Below are positions 39,862 through 48,491 of a stretch of DNA of 64,000 nt, piece after piece. A program made the position numbers and the translations under genes. The DNA comes from an uncultured Acidimicrobiaceae bacterium. GTDB taxonomy: Bacteria; Actinomycetota; Acidimicrobiia; Acidimicrobiales; Ilumatobacteraceae. The stretch spans positions 1 to 64,000 of the forward strand of contig CAIXIJ010000045.1 in assembly GCA_903919455.1 (NCBI GenBank). The letters run 5' to 3'. Under the pieces are notes generated by a model, which did not search any database, had not been told where the DNA came from, and saw nothing but the letters and a program-made list of their open reading frames with translations. The stretch's first letter is position 1, and each line of letters opens with the position of its first letter.

Positions 39862-42519
39862 CTACTTGGCGGCGGCCCAGGTGGCACCCCAGGCGGCGTT
39901 CACCTCGAGCGGCACATCGAGGCTGGCGGCGGCACGCATGATGTCGAGCACCATCGGGCCCACCTGCTCCATCTCGGCCTCGGGCACCTCCACCAGCACT
40001 TCGTCGTGCACCTGCAGTACCAGTTGGGCTTCCACCCCTGAGGCATCGAGCGCTTGGTCGATGCGCACCAACGCCACCTTGAAGATGTCGGCAGCCAGAC
40101 CCTGGATGCCGGCGTTCATGGCCTGGCGTTCGCCCGCCTGACGGATGCGGAAGTTGCTGTTCGACAGTTCGGGAATGGGGCGACGACGGCCGAACAGGGT
40201 CTCGGTGTAGCCGCGCATGCGAGCCTCCACCACCGTGCGCTCCATGTAGTCCTTCACGTTGGGGAAGGCCCGGAAGTACGCCTCGAGAATGACGGACGCT
40301 TCATCGACGCCGATGCCCAATCGCTGAGCAAGACCGTAGGCCTCCATGCCGTAGGCGAGGCCGTAGCTGACCATCTTCGCCTTCGACCGCTGCTCCGTGT
40401 TCACGGCTGTGGGCTCGACGCCAAACACTCGCGCCGCGGTGGCGTTGTGGATGTCGGTGCCGCTGGTGAACGCGTCGATGAGGCCAGGGTCTTGGGCCAA
40501 GTGGGCGATGCAGCGCAGCTCGATCTGGTTGTAGTCGGCCACCAGCAACTGGCAACCGGCTGCGGGCACGAACGCCTTGCGGAACTGGCGGCCTTCCTCG
40601 CTGCGCACAGGAATGTTGTGCAGGTTCGGCTGATCGCTGGACAGGCGGCCCGTGCGTGCGACGGTCTGGTTGAACGTCGCGTGGATGCGGCCATCGGGCG
40701 CCACTTCGGCCAACAGACCGGTGCCGTAGGTGCCGCGCAGCTTCTCCACCTCGCGATACGCCAGCAACGGCTCGATGAACTCGGGCCACTGGTCGCGCAG
40801 CTTCTCCAGCGTGGCGGCGTCGGTGGAGAAGCCGGTCTTGGTCTTCTTGCCCGGGGCCAGCCCACGCTCGGTGTAGAGGACCTCGCGCAACTGCACCGGC
40901 GAGTTCAGGTTGAACGGGCGACCCACCACGGCCTGCAGTTCGGCACCGAGTCGCTCGACGTCGCTGGTGAGCTTCTGGTTCAGCGCCGTCAGCTCGGCCA
41001 CATCGACGGCGATACCGACGTGCTCCATCTTCGCCAGCACCTCCACCAACGGGTTCTCGATGGTGCGGTACAGCTCGTTCATGCCCTGGTGTTCCAGCGC
41101 GTTCTCCAGAGCGGCGGCGAGGTGCGCCACGGCCAGCGCTTCGCGAGCTGCGATCTGGCGGTGGTCGGGGCCGCCACCGAAGTCGAGTTGGCCAGCGGCA
41201 GTAGCGCCCTCTTCGGCCAGTTGATACGACGTGTAGCGGGCCACGAGGTCGCGCAATGCGTAGCGCGTGTCGGCGGGGTCGATGAGATAGGCGGCGATGG
41301 CGGTGTCGAGCCGCAGGTGCGGCACGGCGCAGCCCTGGCCCAGCATCCAGCGCATCAGCGGCTTGGCGTTGTGACTGCGCAGGCCCGGATGCGCGGCGAC
41401 CGCAGCCAGCACGTTGGGGTCGCGGGCGATGCCGGCGGGCATCCACACCACCTCGCCCATGGCGGGGTCGGTGACCACAGCAAGCCCGCCGAGTGCGCTG
41501 CGGCCGGGTTCGCCTTCCCATACGGCGATGGCATCCAGTGTGGGCTGGGCAGCGATGACCGCCACCGCCGCGGCTGCGCCATCGACATCCGACACTTCGG
41601 CTTCGAGTACCGACGCCGTGGAACCAGCAGTGACCGGCACGTCGGCACCCATCGCACCGAGCACTTCGTACAGGCGGTCTTGCAACTGGCGGAACTCGAG
41701 GAAGTCGAACAGGCGGCGCACCTCGGCGTCGTCGGGCCGCACGCCCAGCGTCTCGAAGTCGAGGCTGATGGGCGCATCTCGGCGCAGCAGCATGAGATCG
41801 AAGTTGGCCTTCGCCCGTTCGGCGAACTCTTCGAGGTTGGCCCGCAGCTTGGGCGTCTGCTCGGCCGAGTGAGCGAAGATGCCGTCGAGACTGCCGTACT
41901 GGTTCAGCAACTTCGCGGCCGTCTTCTCGCCCACTCCGGGCACGCCCTCGAGGTTGTCGCTGGGGTCGCCGCGCAGCGCCGCGTACTGCGGGTAGAGCTC
42001 GGGCGTGACACCAGTCTTGGCCAGAATGCCGGCCTCGTCGTACAGCGCGTAGTCGCTGACGCCGCGCTTGTTGTAGAGCACCTTCACGTGCGGATCGCTG
42101 ACGAGCTGGTAACTGTCGCGGTCGCCGGTGACGATGGTGATGTCGTGGCCCAGCATCTTGCCCTGCTCGGCCACCGTGGCCAGGATGTCGTCGGCCTCCC
42201 AGCCAGCCAGGTCGATGACGGTCACGTTCAGGGCCGCAAGCACCTCGCGCACCAGACCCATCTGCTGGCGCAGGATCTCGGGCGACGCCTCGCGCTGTGC
42301 CTTGTACAGCGGGTTGGCCTCGTGCCGGAACGTGGGCTCGGGGCGATCGAACGCCACCATCACCCCGTCGGGCTGCTGGTCTTTCACCATGTAGATGAAC
42401 ATGGATGTGAAGCCGAACACAGCATTGGTGACCTGCCCCGAGGCAGTGGCCATGTCGGTGGGCAGGGCGAAGAAGGCCCGGTAGGTGAGCGAGTTGCCGT
42501 CGAGCGCCAGGATCTTCAC
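39862..42519 (-). CDS. polA: DNA polymerase I (5' nuclease plus polymerase; proofreading domain inactive)
   Basis: 885 residues from GTG at 42519, which overlaps the upstream regulator's stop. The N-terminal 5' nuclease has AGWEADDILATVAEQ, IVTGDRDSYQLV and GDPSDNLEGVPGVGEKTA. The central 3'-5' exonuclease-like domain (about residues 310-480) lacks the DEDD acidic residues (AVWEGE and HNAKPL where DTET and HN..FD would be), so proofreading is probably absent, as in Taq and mycobacterial Pol I. Polymerase motifs: A LLVADYNQIELRC, B RSKAKMVSYGLAYGMEAYG and C LQVHDEVLVEV. The Tyr in SYGLAYG occupies the position equivalent to E. coli F762, a known actinobacterial trait. Ancestral order pdtaR-polA-rpsA is kept. 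Confidence 0.97.
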   Translation of the reverse strand: MKILALDGNSLTYRAFFALPTDMATASGQVTNAVFGFTSMFIYMVKDQQPDGVMVAFDRPEPTFRHEANPLYKAQREASPEILRQQMGLVREVLAALNVTVIDLAGWEADDILATVAEQGKMLGHDITIVTGDRDSYQLVSDPHVKVLYNKRGVSDYALYDEAGILAKTGVTPELYPQYAALRGDPSDNLEGVPGVGEKTAAKLLNQYGSLDGIFAHSAEQTPKLRANLEEFAERAKANFDLMLLRRDAPISLDFETLGVRPDDAEVRRLFDFLEFRQLQDRLYEVLGAMGADVPVTAGSTASVLEAEVSDVDGAAAAVAVIAAQPTLDAIAVWEGEPGRSALGGLAVVTDPAMGEVVWMPAGIARDPNVLAAVAAHPGLRSHNAKPLMRWMLGQGCAVPHLRLDTAIAAYLIDPADTRYALRDLVARYTSYQLAEEGATAAGQLDFGGGPDHRQIAAREALAVAHLAAALENALEHQGMNELYRTIENPLVEVLAKMEHVGIAVDVAELTALNQKLTSDVERLGAELQAVVGRPFNLNSPVQLREVLYTERGLAPGKKTKTGFSTDAATLEKLRDQWPEFIEPLLAYREVEKLRGTYGTGLLAEVAPDGRIHATFNQTVARTGRLSSDQPNLHNIPVRSEEGRQFRKAFVPAAGCQLLVADYNQIELRCIAHLAQDPGLIDAFTSGTDIHNATAARVFGVEPTAVNTEQRSKAKMVSYGLAYGMEAYGLAQRLGIGVDEASVILEAYFRAFPNVKDYMERTVVEARMRGYTETLFGRRRPIPELSNSNFRIRQAGERQAMNAGIQGLAADIFKVALVRIDQALDASGVEAQLVLQVHDEVLVEVPEAEMEQVGPMVLDIMRAAASLDVPLEVNAAWGATWAAAK

Positions 42520-43091
42520 GGGCGCAACGAGCCGTCGAGCACCCGTTCGGCCACGTCGCGCATGCGGCTGCGCTCGCTCATCGCGGTGCGCTGAATGAAG
42601 GTGAACGCCTCGCTCTCCTTCAGGCCGCACTGGTCGATGAGCACACCCTTGGCGCGGTCGATCACCTTGCGCGCCTCGAGTTGCTCGCCCAGCGCATCCA
42701 CTTCGCCCGATAGTTGCTGCAGTTCGCGGAAGCGGCCGATGGCCACTTCGATGGCCGGAATGAGGTCGCTCTTCTGGTACGGCTTCACCAGGTACGCCAG
42801 TGCGCCCGCATCGCGTGCGTCTTCCACCACTTCACGCTGGCTGAACGCCGTGAGCATCAGCACACCGCAGATGCGCTCTTCGCTGATGATGCGCGCTGCC
42901 TCGAGGCCATCCATGTGCGGCATCTTGATGTCGAGGATGGCGAGATCGGGTTGGAGCGAACGCACCAGATCCACGGCATGATCGCCGCGGCCGGTCTCGC
43001 CCACCACCTCGTAACCCTCTTCCTCCAATGTTTCGCGGAGGTCGAGGCGGATGATGGCTTCGTCTTCGGCGATCACGACTCGGATCGTCAT
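42516..43091 (-). CDS. pdtaR: ANTAR-domain response regulator (PdtaR-like)
   Basis: 191 residues from the ATG at 43091. Receiver domain VVIAEDEAIIRLDLRETLEE with phosphoacceptor D54 in LAILDIKMPHMDG, then an ANTAR RNA-binding domain (about 130-188) with LEARKVIDRAKGVLIDQCG and SEAFTFIQRTAMSERSRM. Family members bind paired-loop RNA hairpins and antiterminate transcription. The M. tuberculosis orthologue Rv1626 lies near polA, as here. The cognate kinase (PdtaS-like) is not in the window. Confidence 0.93.
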   Translation of the reverse strand: MTIRVVIAEDEAIIRLDLRETLEEEGYEVVGETGRGDHAVDLVRSLQPDLAILDIKMPHMDGLEAARIISEERICGVLMLTAFSQREVVEDARDAGALAYLVKPYQKSDLIPAIEVAIGRFRELQQLSGEVDALGEQLEARKVIDRAKGVLIDQCGLKESEAFTFIQRTAMSERSRMRDVAERVLDGSLRP

Positions 43092-43141
43092 GGGGCGTTC
43101 CTTTCCGGCTGGACCATCGCCATTCTGGCAGGCAGGTGGGG

Positions 43142-43360
43142 TCAACCGGAACCCAGTTGGTCCAACAATGCGTCCTGCTCGGCTTCCAGCCGCGTGATGC
43201 GCTGCCGCATGACCACGCGATGGCGCTCCATGGCTTCCAGATCGGGCTCGCCTTCGGAGATGTAGAGCGACTGCTCTTCGCTGACCGCCAACTCTTCGCG
43301 AGCGGCCCGCAACTGCGCCACGTTCTTCTTCAACTTGCGCTGCACCAGCCAGGAAGCCAT
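43142..43360 (-). CDS. Small charged coiled-coil protein
   Basis: 72 residues from the ATG at 43360. Nearly all helical and charged: QRKLKKNVAQLRAAREELAV, EAMERHRVVMRQRITRLEAE, ending DALLDQLGSG. I do not recognise a named family; heptad-like spacing suggests a dimeric coiled coil. It is on the same strand as pdtaR and polA, 50 bases upstream of pdtaR, and divergent from malQ by 33 bases. Confidence 0.7.
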   Translation of the reverse strand: MASWLVQRKLKKNVAQLRAAREELAVSEEQSLYISEGEPDLEAMERHRVVMRQRITRLEAEQDALLDQLGSG

Positions 43361-43393
43361 GCCACCGAGTCTAGGAACCGGCACAATGAGCGG

Positions 43394-45163
43394 GTGGATG
43401 ATCTTTGGGGCATCGCTGACGGCTACCACGACGTGAACGGTCAGTGGCACGACACACCGACCGCCACCCGCGATCTGCTGCGCCAGTTGATGGGCGAACC
43501 GCAATCTGCCGAGCCGATGTGGTTCGTGGACGAGGGCGCTACCAGCGCCCTGCTGGGGCCATGCCGGCTGCTGCTCGACGACGGCACCGATCGCGGCGAG
43601 ATCCATACCCTGCCCGCCGACATGCCCATCGGCTACCACTCGCTGGTACCACTGGACGGTGGCCCCACCACGATGCTGGTGGTGGCACCGCGCACCTGCC
43701 CGCCTGCACCACACGGATGGGGCGTTTCGGCTCAGGTGTACTCGCTGTGGCGTCGCGACGGCTGGGGCATTGGCGACCTGGCCGATGTGGAGTATCTGGG
43801 TCAGCGCGTCGCCGCCGCTGGTGGAGTGGCGGTGCTGCTCAGCCCGTTGCACGCTCCCGCGCCGAGCCTTCCGCAAGAACCCAGCCCGTACTATCCCAGT
43901 TCGCGCCGCTGGCTGAACCCTCTCCACTTGCCGCTGTATGCCGACCGCCCCGCCGAGCTGAGCAACGAGCCCGGTGCCCTCATCGACCGCGACCGCGTGT
44001 GGGCCGCGAAGCGACAAGCGCTGAGCCAGCGATACCAGACCGAGGGCACCGACTCCGGATGGCGCGGCTGGGCCCGCGCCCAAGGACAGGAACTCTGGCG
44101 GTTCTGCACGTTCGCCGCGCTCGCCGACCGGCACGGCCCCGCCTGGCGCCAATGGCCCGACGAGCTTCGCCATCCCGACTCCCCTGCTGTGGCCGATCTC
44201 CCCATCACCGACCACCAATTCGCGGCGGCGTGCGAGTTCCACGCCTGGATGCAGTACCTCGTGCACCAGGAACTCGGACGCACCTCCGCCGGAGCCGGCG
44301 TGGCACTCATCGGCGACCTTGCGGTGGGCTGCTCCAGCGATGGCGCCGACGCGTGGCTAAACCAGGATCTGATGGCACTCGGGGTGTCCATTGGCGCCCC
44401 GCCCGACCCGTTCAACGCTGCCGGGCAGGACTGGGGGCTGCCGCCGTTCATCCCGTGGCGGCTGCGCGCTGCCCAGTACGCGCCGTTCATCTCGTTAGTG
44501 CGAGCTGCCTGCCGGCACATGGGTGGCCTGCGCATCGATCACGTGATGGGGCTGTTTCGCCAGTTCTGGGTTCCTGCCGGCGGCTCGCCCGCCGAGGGCG
44601 CCTATGTGCACCTTCCAGCAGACGAGATGCTGGCCATCATTCGCATCGAGGCGAGCCGCGCCGGCACGTTCGTGATCGGCGAAGACCTCGGCACGGTGGA
44701 GGCCGGAGTACGCGAAGCCCTACGCGACAGCGGCATCCTCGGCACGAAGGTGTGGTGGTTCGATCAAGCGTGCGCCCAGTGGCCCGAGGCCAACCTCGCC
44801 ACCGTTACCACGCACGACCTCCCCACCGTCACCGGTGTGTGGTTCGGCGCCGATGGCAGCACCGAGATGTACGACGCGCTGCATGCGCTGGTGCCCGGCA
44901 CCAATGCCACCGCAGCCGCTGTGGGTGTGCACGCTGCCGTTGCTTCCAGCCCCGCCCAGCTGGTGCTGGCCACCACCGACGACCTCGCCGGAATGCTGGA
45001 GCGGCCGAACCGACCGGGCACCACCAACGACAAGGAACCGAACTGGAGTCGCCGACTCGCTGCTGGCGTGGATCGACTGTTCGATGCAGAACCCGGCGCA
45101 CAGATCATTGCTGTCTTCACTAACGTCGCACGGAACCACACGATTCTGGGGGACAGAGAATGA
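43394..45163 (+). CDS. malQ: 4-alpha-glucanotransferase (amylomaltase)
   Basis: 589 residues from GTG at 43394. GH77 enzyme that moves alpha-1,4-glucan segments between maltodextrins, in glycogen/maltose metabolism. Catalytic nucleophile in GGLRIDHVMGLFRQFW (Asp about residue 381), acid/base Glu in VIGEDLGTVEAG (about 429) and stabiliser in TTHDLPTVTGVW. The N-terminus contains the WGVSAQVYSLWRRDGWGIGD block that opens the GH77 barrel. Its stop overlaps the next gene's ATG (ATGA), so it begins a three-gene operon with the alcohol dehydrogenase and CapA-like genes. Confidence 0.95.
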   Translation: MDDLWGIADGYHDVNGQWHDTPTATRDLLRQLMGEPQSAEPMWFVDEGATSALLGPCRLLLDDGTDRGEIHTLPADMPIGYHSLVPLDGGPTTMLVVAPRTCPPAPHGWGVSAQVYSLWRRDGWGIGDLADVEYLGQRVAAAGGVAVLLSPLHAPAPSLPQEPSPYYPSSRRWLNPLHLPLYADRPAELSNEPGALIDRDRVWAAKRQALSQRYQTEGTDSGWRGWARAQGQELWRFCTFAALADRHGPAWRQWPDELRHPDSPAVADLPITDHQFAAACEFHAWMQYLVHQELGRTSAGAGVALIGDLAVGCSSDGADAWLNQDLMALGVSIGAPPDPFNAAGQDWGLPPFIPWRLRAAQYAPFISLVRAACRHMGGLRIDHVMGLFRQFWVPAGGSPAEGAYVHLPADEMLAIIRIEASRAGTFVIGEDLGTVEAGVREALRDSGILGTKVWWFDQACAQWPEANLATVTTHDLPTVTGVWFGADGSTEMYDALHALVPGTNATAAAVGVHAAVASSPAQLVLATTDDLAGMLERPNRPGTTNDKEPNWSRRLAAGVDRLFDAEPGAQIIAVFTNVARNHTILGDRE

Positions 45164-46248
45164 AGGCCACCGCAGCGGTGCTCCGCGGAGCAGACCAGCC
45201 GTACGCAATCGAGGAGATCGATCTTCGCGACCTTCGAGCCCACGAGGTATTGGTTCGCATCGTCGCTGCCGGCATGTGCCACACCGACGTGCTGCCCCGC
45301 GTCCCGGGCTTCATTGCTGCACCGCCGATCGTGGCCGGCCACGAAGGAGCAGGCGTCGTGGAAGCTGTCGGCGGCGATGTCACCCGGGTGAGCGCTGGCG
45401 ACCACGTGGTGCTGTCGTTCGACTCGTGTGGCGCGTGCGCGAACTGCAACGCCGGCCAGCCCGCCTATTGCGACACATTCATCGTGCGCAACCTGTTCGG
45501 CCGTGAACTCGATGGCACGAGTACCGCCACCGACGCATCGGGCGCCCCTGTGGCAGCTCGCTGGTTCGGCCAGAGTTCGTTCGCCTCGCACGCCATCACC
45601 ACCGAACGCAACACCGTGGTGGTCGACAAGGCACTGCCGCTGGAGAAGCTCGGCCCGCTCGGCTGCGGCATCCAGACCGGCGCTGGCAGCATTCTCGGCG
45701 CACTCGACGTGCAACCTGGCACCAGCGTGGCCGTGTTCGGCTCTGGCGCCGTGGGTCTCGCCGCAGTGATGGCCGCCAAGGTGGCTGGTGCCACCACCAT
45801 CGTCGCCGTCGACCTGCAGCAACACCGCCTCGACCTGGCGCTCGAGCTCGGCGCCACCCACGTGGTGAAGGGCAATGCCCTCAACGTCGGTGCGCAGATC
45901 ATGGCCGCAGCCGGCGGTGGAGTGCAGTACGCATTCGACACCACAGGGATCCCGGCGGTCATCGTCACTGCCCTGCAGGCCACGCGCATGACCGGCAAGG
46001 TGGGTCTGGTGGGCGTGCAGCAGGGCGATCTGGTGCTGCAGTCGAACGACATGCTGGGCAAGACCCTCCTCAACATCCTCGAGGGCAGCGTCGACCCACA
46101 GGTCTTCATCCCACGCATGATCCAACTCTGGCTGGACGGACAATTCCCCTTCGATCGGCTGATCGAAGAGTTTCCTCTCAGCCAGATCAATGAAGCAGAG
46201 CAATCGTCACTGGCGGGCGGTGTGATCAAGCCGGTCCTGCGCCCGTGA
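45160..46248 (+). CDS. Zinc-dependent alcohol dehydrogenase (MDR family)
   Basis: 362 residues. Catalytic zinc ligands C40 (AGMCHTD), H61-E62 (VAGHEGAG) and C169 (LGPLGCGIQTG); structural zinc C90, C93, C96 and C104 in SCGACANCNAGQPAYC. The nucleotide site GSGAVGLAAVMAAK followed by VAVDLQQHR (Asp) favours NAD. The overall pattern resembles aryl/benzyl alcohol dehydrogenases and class III-like enzymes. It is coupled to malQ upstream and, by GTGA overlap, to the CapA-like gene downstream, a combination with no obvious shared pathway. Confidence 0.92.
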   Translation: MKATAAVLRGADQPYAIEEIDLRDLRAHEVLVRIVAAGMCHTDVLPRVPGFIAAPPIVAGHEGAGVVEAVGGDVTRVSAGDHVVLSFDSCGACANCNAGQPAYCDTFIVRNLFGRELDGTSTATDASGAPVAARWFGQSSFASHAITTERNTVVVDKALPLEKLGPLGCGIQTGAGSILGALDVQPGTSVAVFGSGAVGLAAVMAAKVAGATTIVAVDLQQHRLDLALELGATHVVKGNALNVGAQIMAAAGGGVQYAFDTTGIPAVIVTALQATRMTGKVGLVGVQQGDLVLQSNDMLGKTLLNILEGSVDPQVFIPRMIQLWLDGQFPFDRLIEEFPLSQINEAEQSSLAGGVIKPVLRP

Positions 46249-47402
46249 CGGCCCGGAGTCGCGCACGTCGCGCTCCGGCCGCCGCTGTTGCCCTCGCTCT
46301 CGCGTGGGGATCCACCGGACTCGCCGCATCCGCGCCGAAGGTACCCGTGGCTGTCGTTCCCGCGAACGCAACCCAGAAGGCCGTGCGCGTCGCGCCTCCC
46401 GATCGGCGGGTGTTGCTCGGCTTCGTCGGCGACATCCACGTGCATCGCCGCGTGAACCGAACCGCGGCGCGCCCGAACGGCACCTACGACTACTCGGGGA
46501 TGTTCGCCAACGTCGCCCCCATCCTCCAGCACGTCGACGTGGCGATCTGCCATCTCGAGCAACCCTTCGCGCCGCCGGGCCAGCCAGTGATGGTGGAGCC
46601 ACCTCTGTTGTCGTCGGCGCCACAACTCGCTGCCGGGCTGGCCTCGGGCGGATTCGATCGGTGCGGCACCGCCTCGAACCATTCGATGGACCGCGGCGCC
46701 GAAGGCATCGACACCACCCTGGCGGCAATGGACGCCGCAGGGCTCGGCCACACCGGCACGGCGCGAACTCCCGCAGAGGCGGCACCGGCGATCTTCACCG
46801 TCAACGGGGTGAAAGTGGCACAGCTCGCATTCACCTTCGGCAGCAATCGCGGTACACCACCCGGCGAACCGTGGCGGGTGAACGTCTCCAGCCCATCGGC
46901 AATCCTCGCCGCAGCCCGGCAGGCAAGGTCCAAAGGCGCAGAGGTCGTGGTGCTCACCGTCGAGTGGGGCATCGACAAGATGGTGCAGCCGACGGGCGAC
47001 CAACGAAGTTTGGCCGCCGCCATCACCGCCACCCACGAGATCGACCTCATCGTGGGGTACCAAGCGCACGTCATCCAGCCCGTCAGCCAGGTGAACGGCA
47101 CCTGGGTGGTGTGGGGCATGGGCAACTTCTTGTCGGACCATCCGGTGAACAGCGAATGGCCGACCGCATCGGGCGACGGGGCGATCTTCACCGTGGACGT
47201 GAAGGTGGACCGAAACGGCCGAGCCAAGGTGTCGGCCCCGATGGTGGTGCCTACGTGGTGCGACCGACAGGGAGGCCACGTGATCATCCCGACGTCGATG
47301 AAGGAAGACCCCACACTGCCCGCATGGAAGCGTCAGGTGTTGGCCGCCTCTGCCGCCCGGACCGCTTCGGTCGTCGGCAATTTCGTTGCACCCGGGGCGT
47401 GA
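46245..47402 (+). CDS. CapA-family (PGA_cap) protein, second copy
   Basis: 385 residues, GTG start overlapping the alcohol dehydrogenase stop. An N-terminal Ala-rich segment (about 8-28) looks like a signal peptide. The PGA_cap blocks are GFVGDIHVHRRVN, VDVAICHLEQPFAP, CGTASNHSMDRG, VVVLTVEWGIDK and IVGYQAHVIQPVS, then GMGNFLSDHP. The first block keeps the canonical GD, whereas the 6177-7301 paralogue has GE. The role in capsule or surface polymer is uncertain because no pgs/cap genes are nearby. Confidence 0.85.
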   Translation: MTARSRARRAPAAAVALALAWGSTGLAASAPKVPVAVVPANATQKAVRVAPPDRRVLLGFVGDIHVHRRVNRTAARPNGTYDYSGMFANVAPILQHVDVAICHLEQPFAPPGQPVMVEPPLLSSAPQLAAGLASGGFDRCGTASNHSMDRGAEGIDTTLAAMDAAGLGHTGTARTPAEAAPAIFTVNGVKVAQLAFTFGSNRGTPPGEPWRVNVSSPSAILAAARQARSKGAEVVVLTVEWGIDKMVQPTGDQRSLAAAITATHEIDLIVGYQAHVIQPVSQVNGTWVVWGMGNFLSDHPVNSEWPTASGDGAIFTVDVKVDRNGRAKVSAPMVVPTWCDRQGGHVIIPTSMKEDPTLPAWKRQVLAASAARTASVVGNFVAPGA

Positions 47403-47408
47403 GCCGAA

Positions 47409-48440
47409 TCAGCCCTTGGCGAACGCTGCGAGATCGCGAGCCGTGTCGGCGCTGATCTCCGGGCACGCCAACGGGAAGATCTCGGTGCCATGCATCGTGC
47501 CCATCGACATGCGGGCGCGAGCCGGCACGCCGGCCGCCAGGCAGAGCCGGTAGAACTCCAGTCCTTCGTCGCGCAGCGGGTCGCACTCGTTCACGTGCAC
47601 CACCACGCGCGGCAGGCCGCGCACGTCGTCGACCGATGCGAAGCTCGGCCACGCCAGCGGGTTCCCCGCATCGAACGCCTCGATGCCGTAGCCGTGCTTG
47701 CCACGGTTGTGGTGCAGGTCGAGGAAGATGCCGTTGTTCTGGGTGCTGGACGGGAAACGCTCCTGCGGCCACTCGCCGGCGATGTAGGGGCACAGCGCGT
47801 AGAGACCGGTGACGAGGCCGATGTCGCCATCCTTCAGCAACTTCATGCCCGCGGAAAGCGTGAGGTTGCCGCCGCCACTCTCCCCTGCAACCACCACACG
47901 CGACGCATCGATCTTCAACTCAGCGGCGTGCTCGTGCACCCACTTCAGGCCCGACACGCAGTCGTTCAGGCCAGCAGGAAATGGCTCAACCTCGGGAACC
48001 GACGAGGCCGACACCGAGTTGCGGAAGTCGACCATGGCCACCGCCACGTTGTTGTTGGCGACGATCTTGCCCCAGGCCCGGTAGTTGCCGTCGAAGCACG
48101 ACATCGACGCCATGCCACCGCCGTGGATGTAGTACACACACGGCACCACTTCCTCACTCTTCGGGCGAATGAAGTTGATGCGAATGGTGTTGCCATCGGG
48201 CTGCGACACCACGTCGTGTTGGGTGACGGTGAGGCATTCGCTCGACACCACCTCGGGAGTGTCGCAGGCCTCCATCATCATCTTGTACATCGCCTCGAAG
48301 TCGGCGTTGCCGGGCTGGTTCACCTCGTCGAGGAGTTCCTGACGGCCGCTCACATCGGTGTTCGGGATGGGAGGCATCGCGCTGAGCAAGGCCTTCAAAC
48401 GCGGATCGATACGCGGATCACTGGCGACGTCGTACGGCAT
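47409..48440 (-). CDS. Alpha/beta hydrolase (hormone-sensitive lipase-like esterase)
   Basis: 343 residues from the ATG at 48440. Oxyanion motif YYIHGGGMASMSC, nucleophile elbow VVVAGESGGGNLTL (Ser), Asp in NECDPLRDEGLEFY and His in GTMHGTEIF. This HGGG/GxSGG layout is family IV (HSL) esterase. The substrates are probably short-chain esters. It converges with the CapA gene across 6 bases and diverges from the MttB-like gene. Confidence 0.9.
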   Translation of the reverse strand: MPYDVASDPRIDPRLKALLSAMPPIPNTDVSGRQELLDEVNQPGNADFEAMYKMMMEACDTPEVVSSECLTVTQHDVVSQPDGNTIRINFIRPKSEEVVPCVYYIHGGGMASMSCFDGNYRAWGKIVANNNVAVAMVDFRNSVSASSVPEVEPFPAGLNDCVSGLKWVHEHAAELKIDASRVVVAGESGGGNLTLSAGMKLLKDGDIGLVTGLYALCPYIAGEWPQERFPSSTQNNGIFLDLHHNRGKHGYGIEAFDAGNPLAWPSFASVDDVRGLPRVVVHVNECDPLRDEGLEFYRLCLAAGVPARARMSMGTMHGTEIFPLACPEISADTARDLAAFAKG

Positions 48441-48491
48441 GGTGGCCCCCTCAGGCTCGTGCAATGACGAGAGCCTGCCATACTCGTTTGG

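Noticed and set aside
45465-47279. Long minus-strand open frame antisense to the ADH and CapA genes
   Set aside because: GC-rich shadow frame; translation is Arg/His/Cys-rich without domains, while both plus-strand genes show full motif sets.
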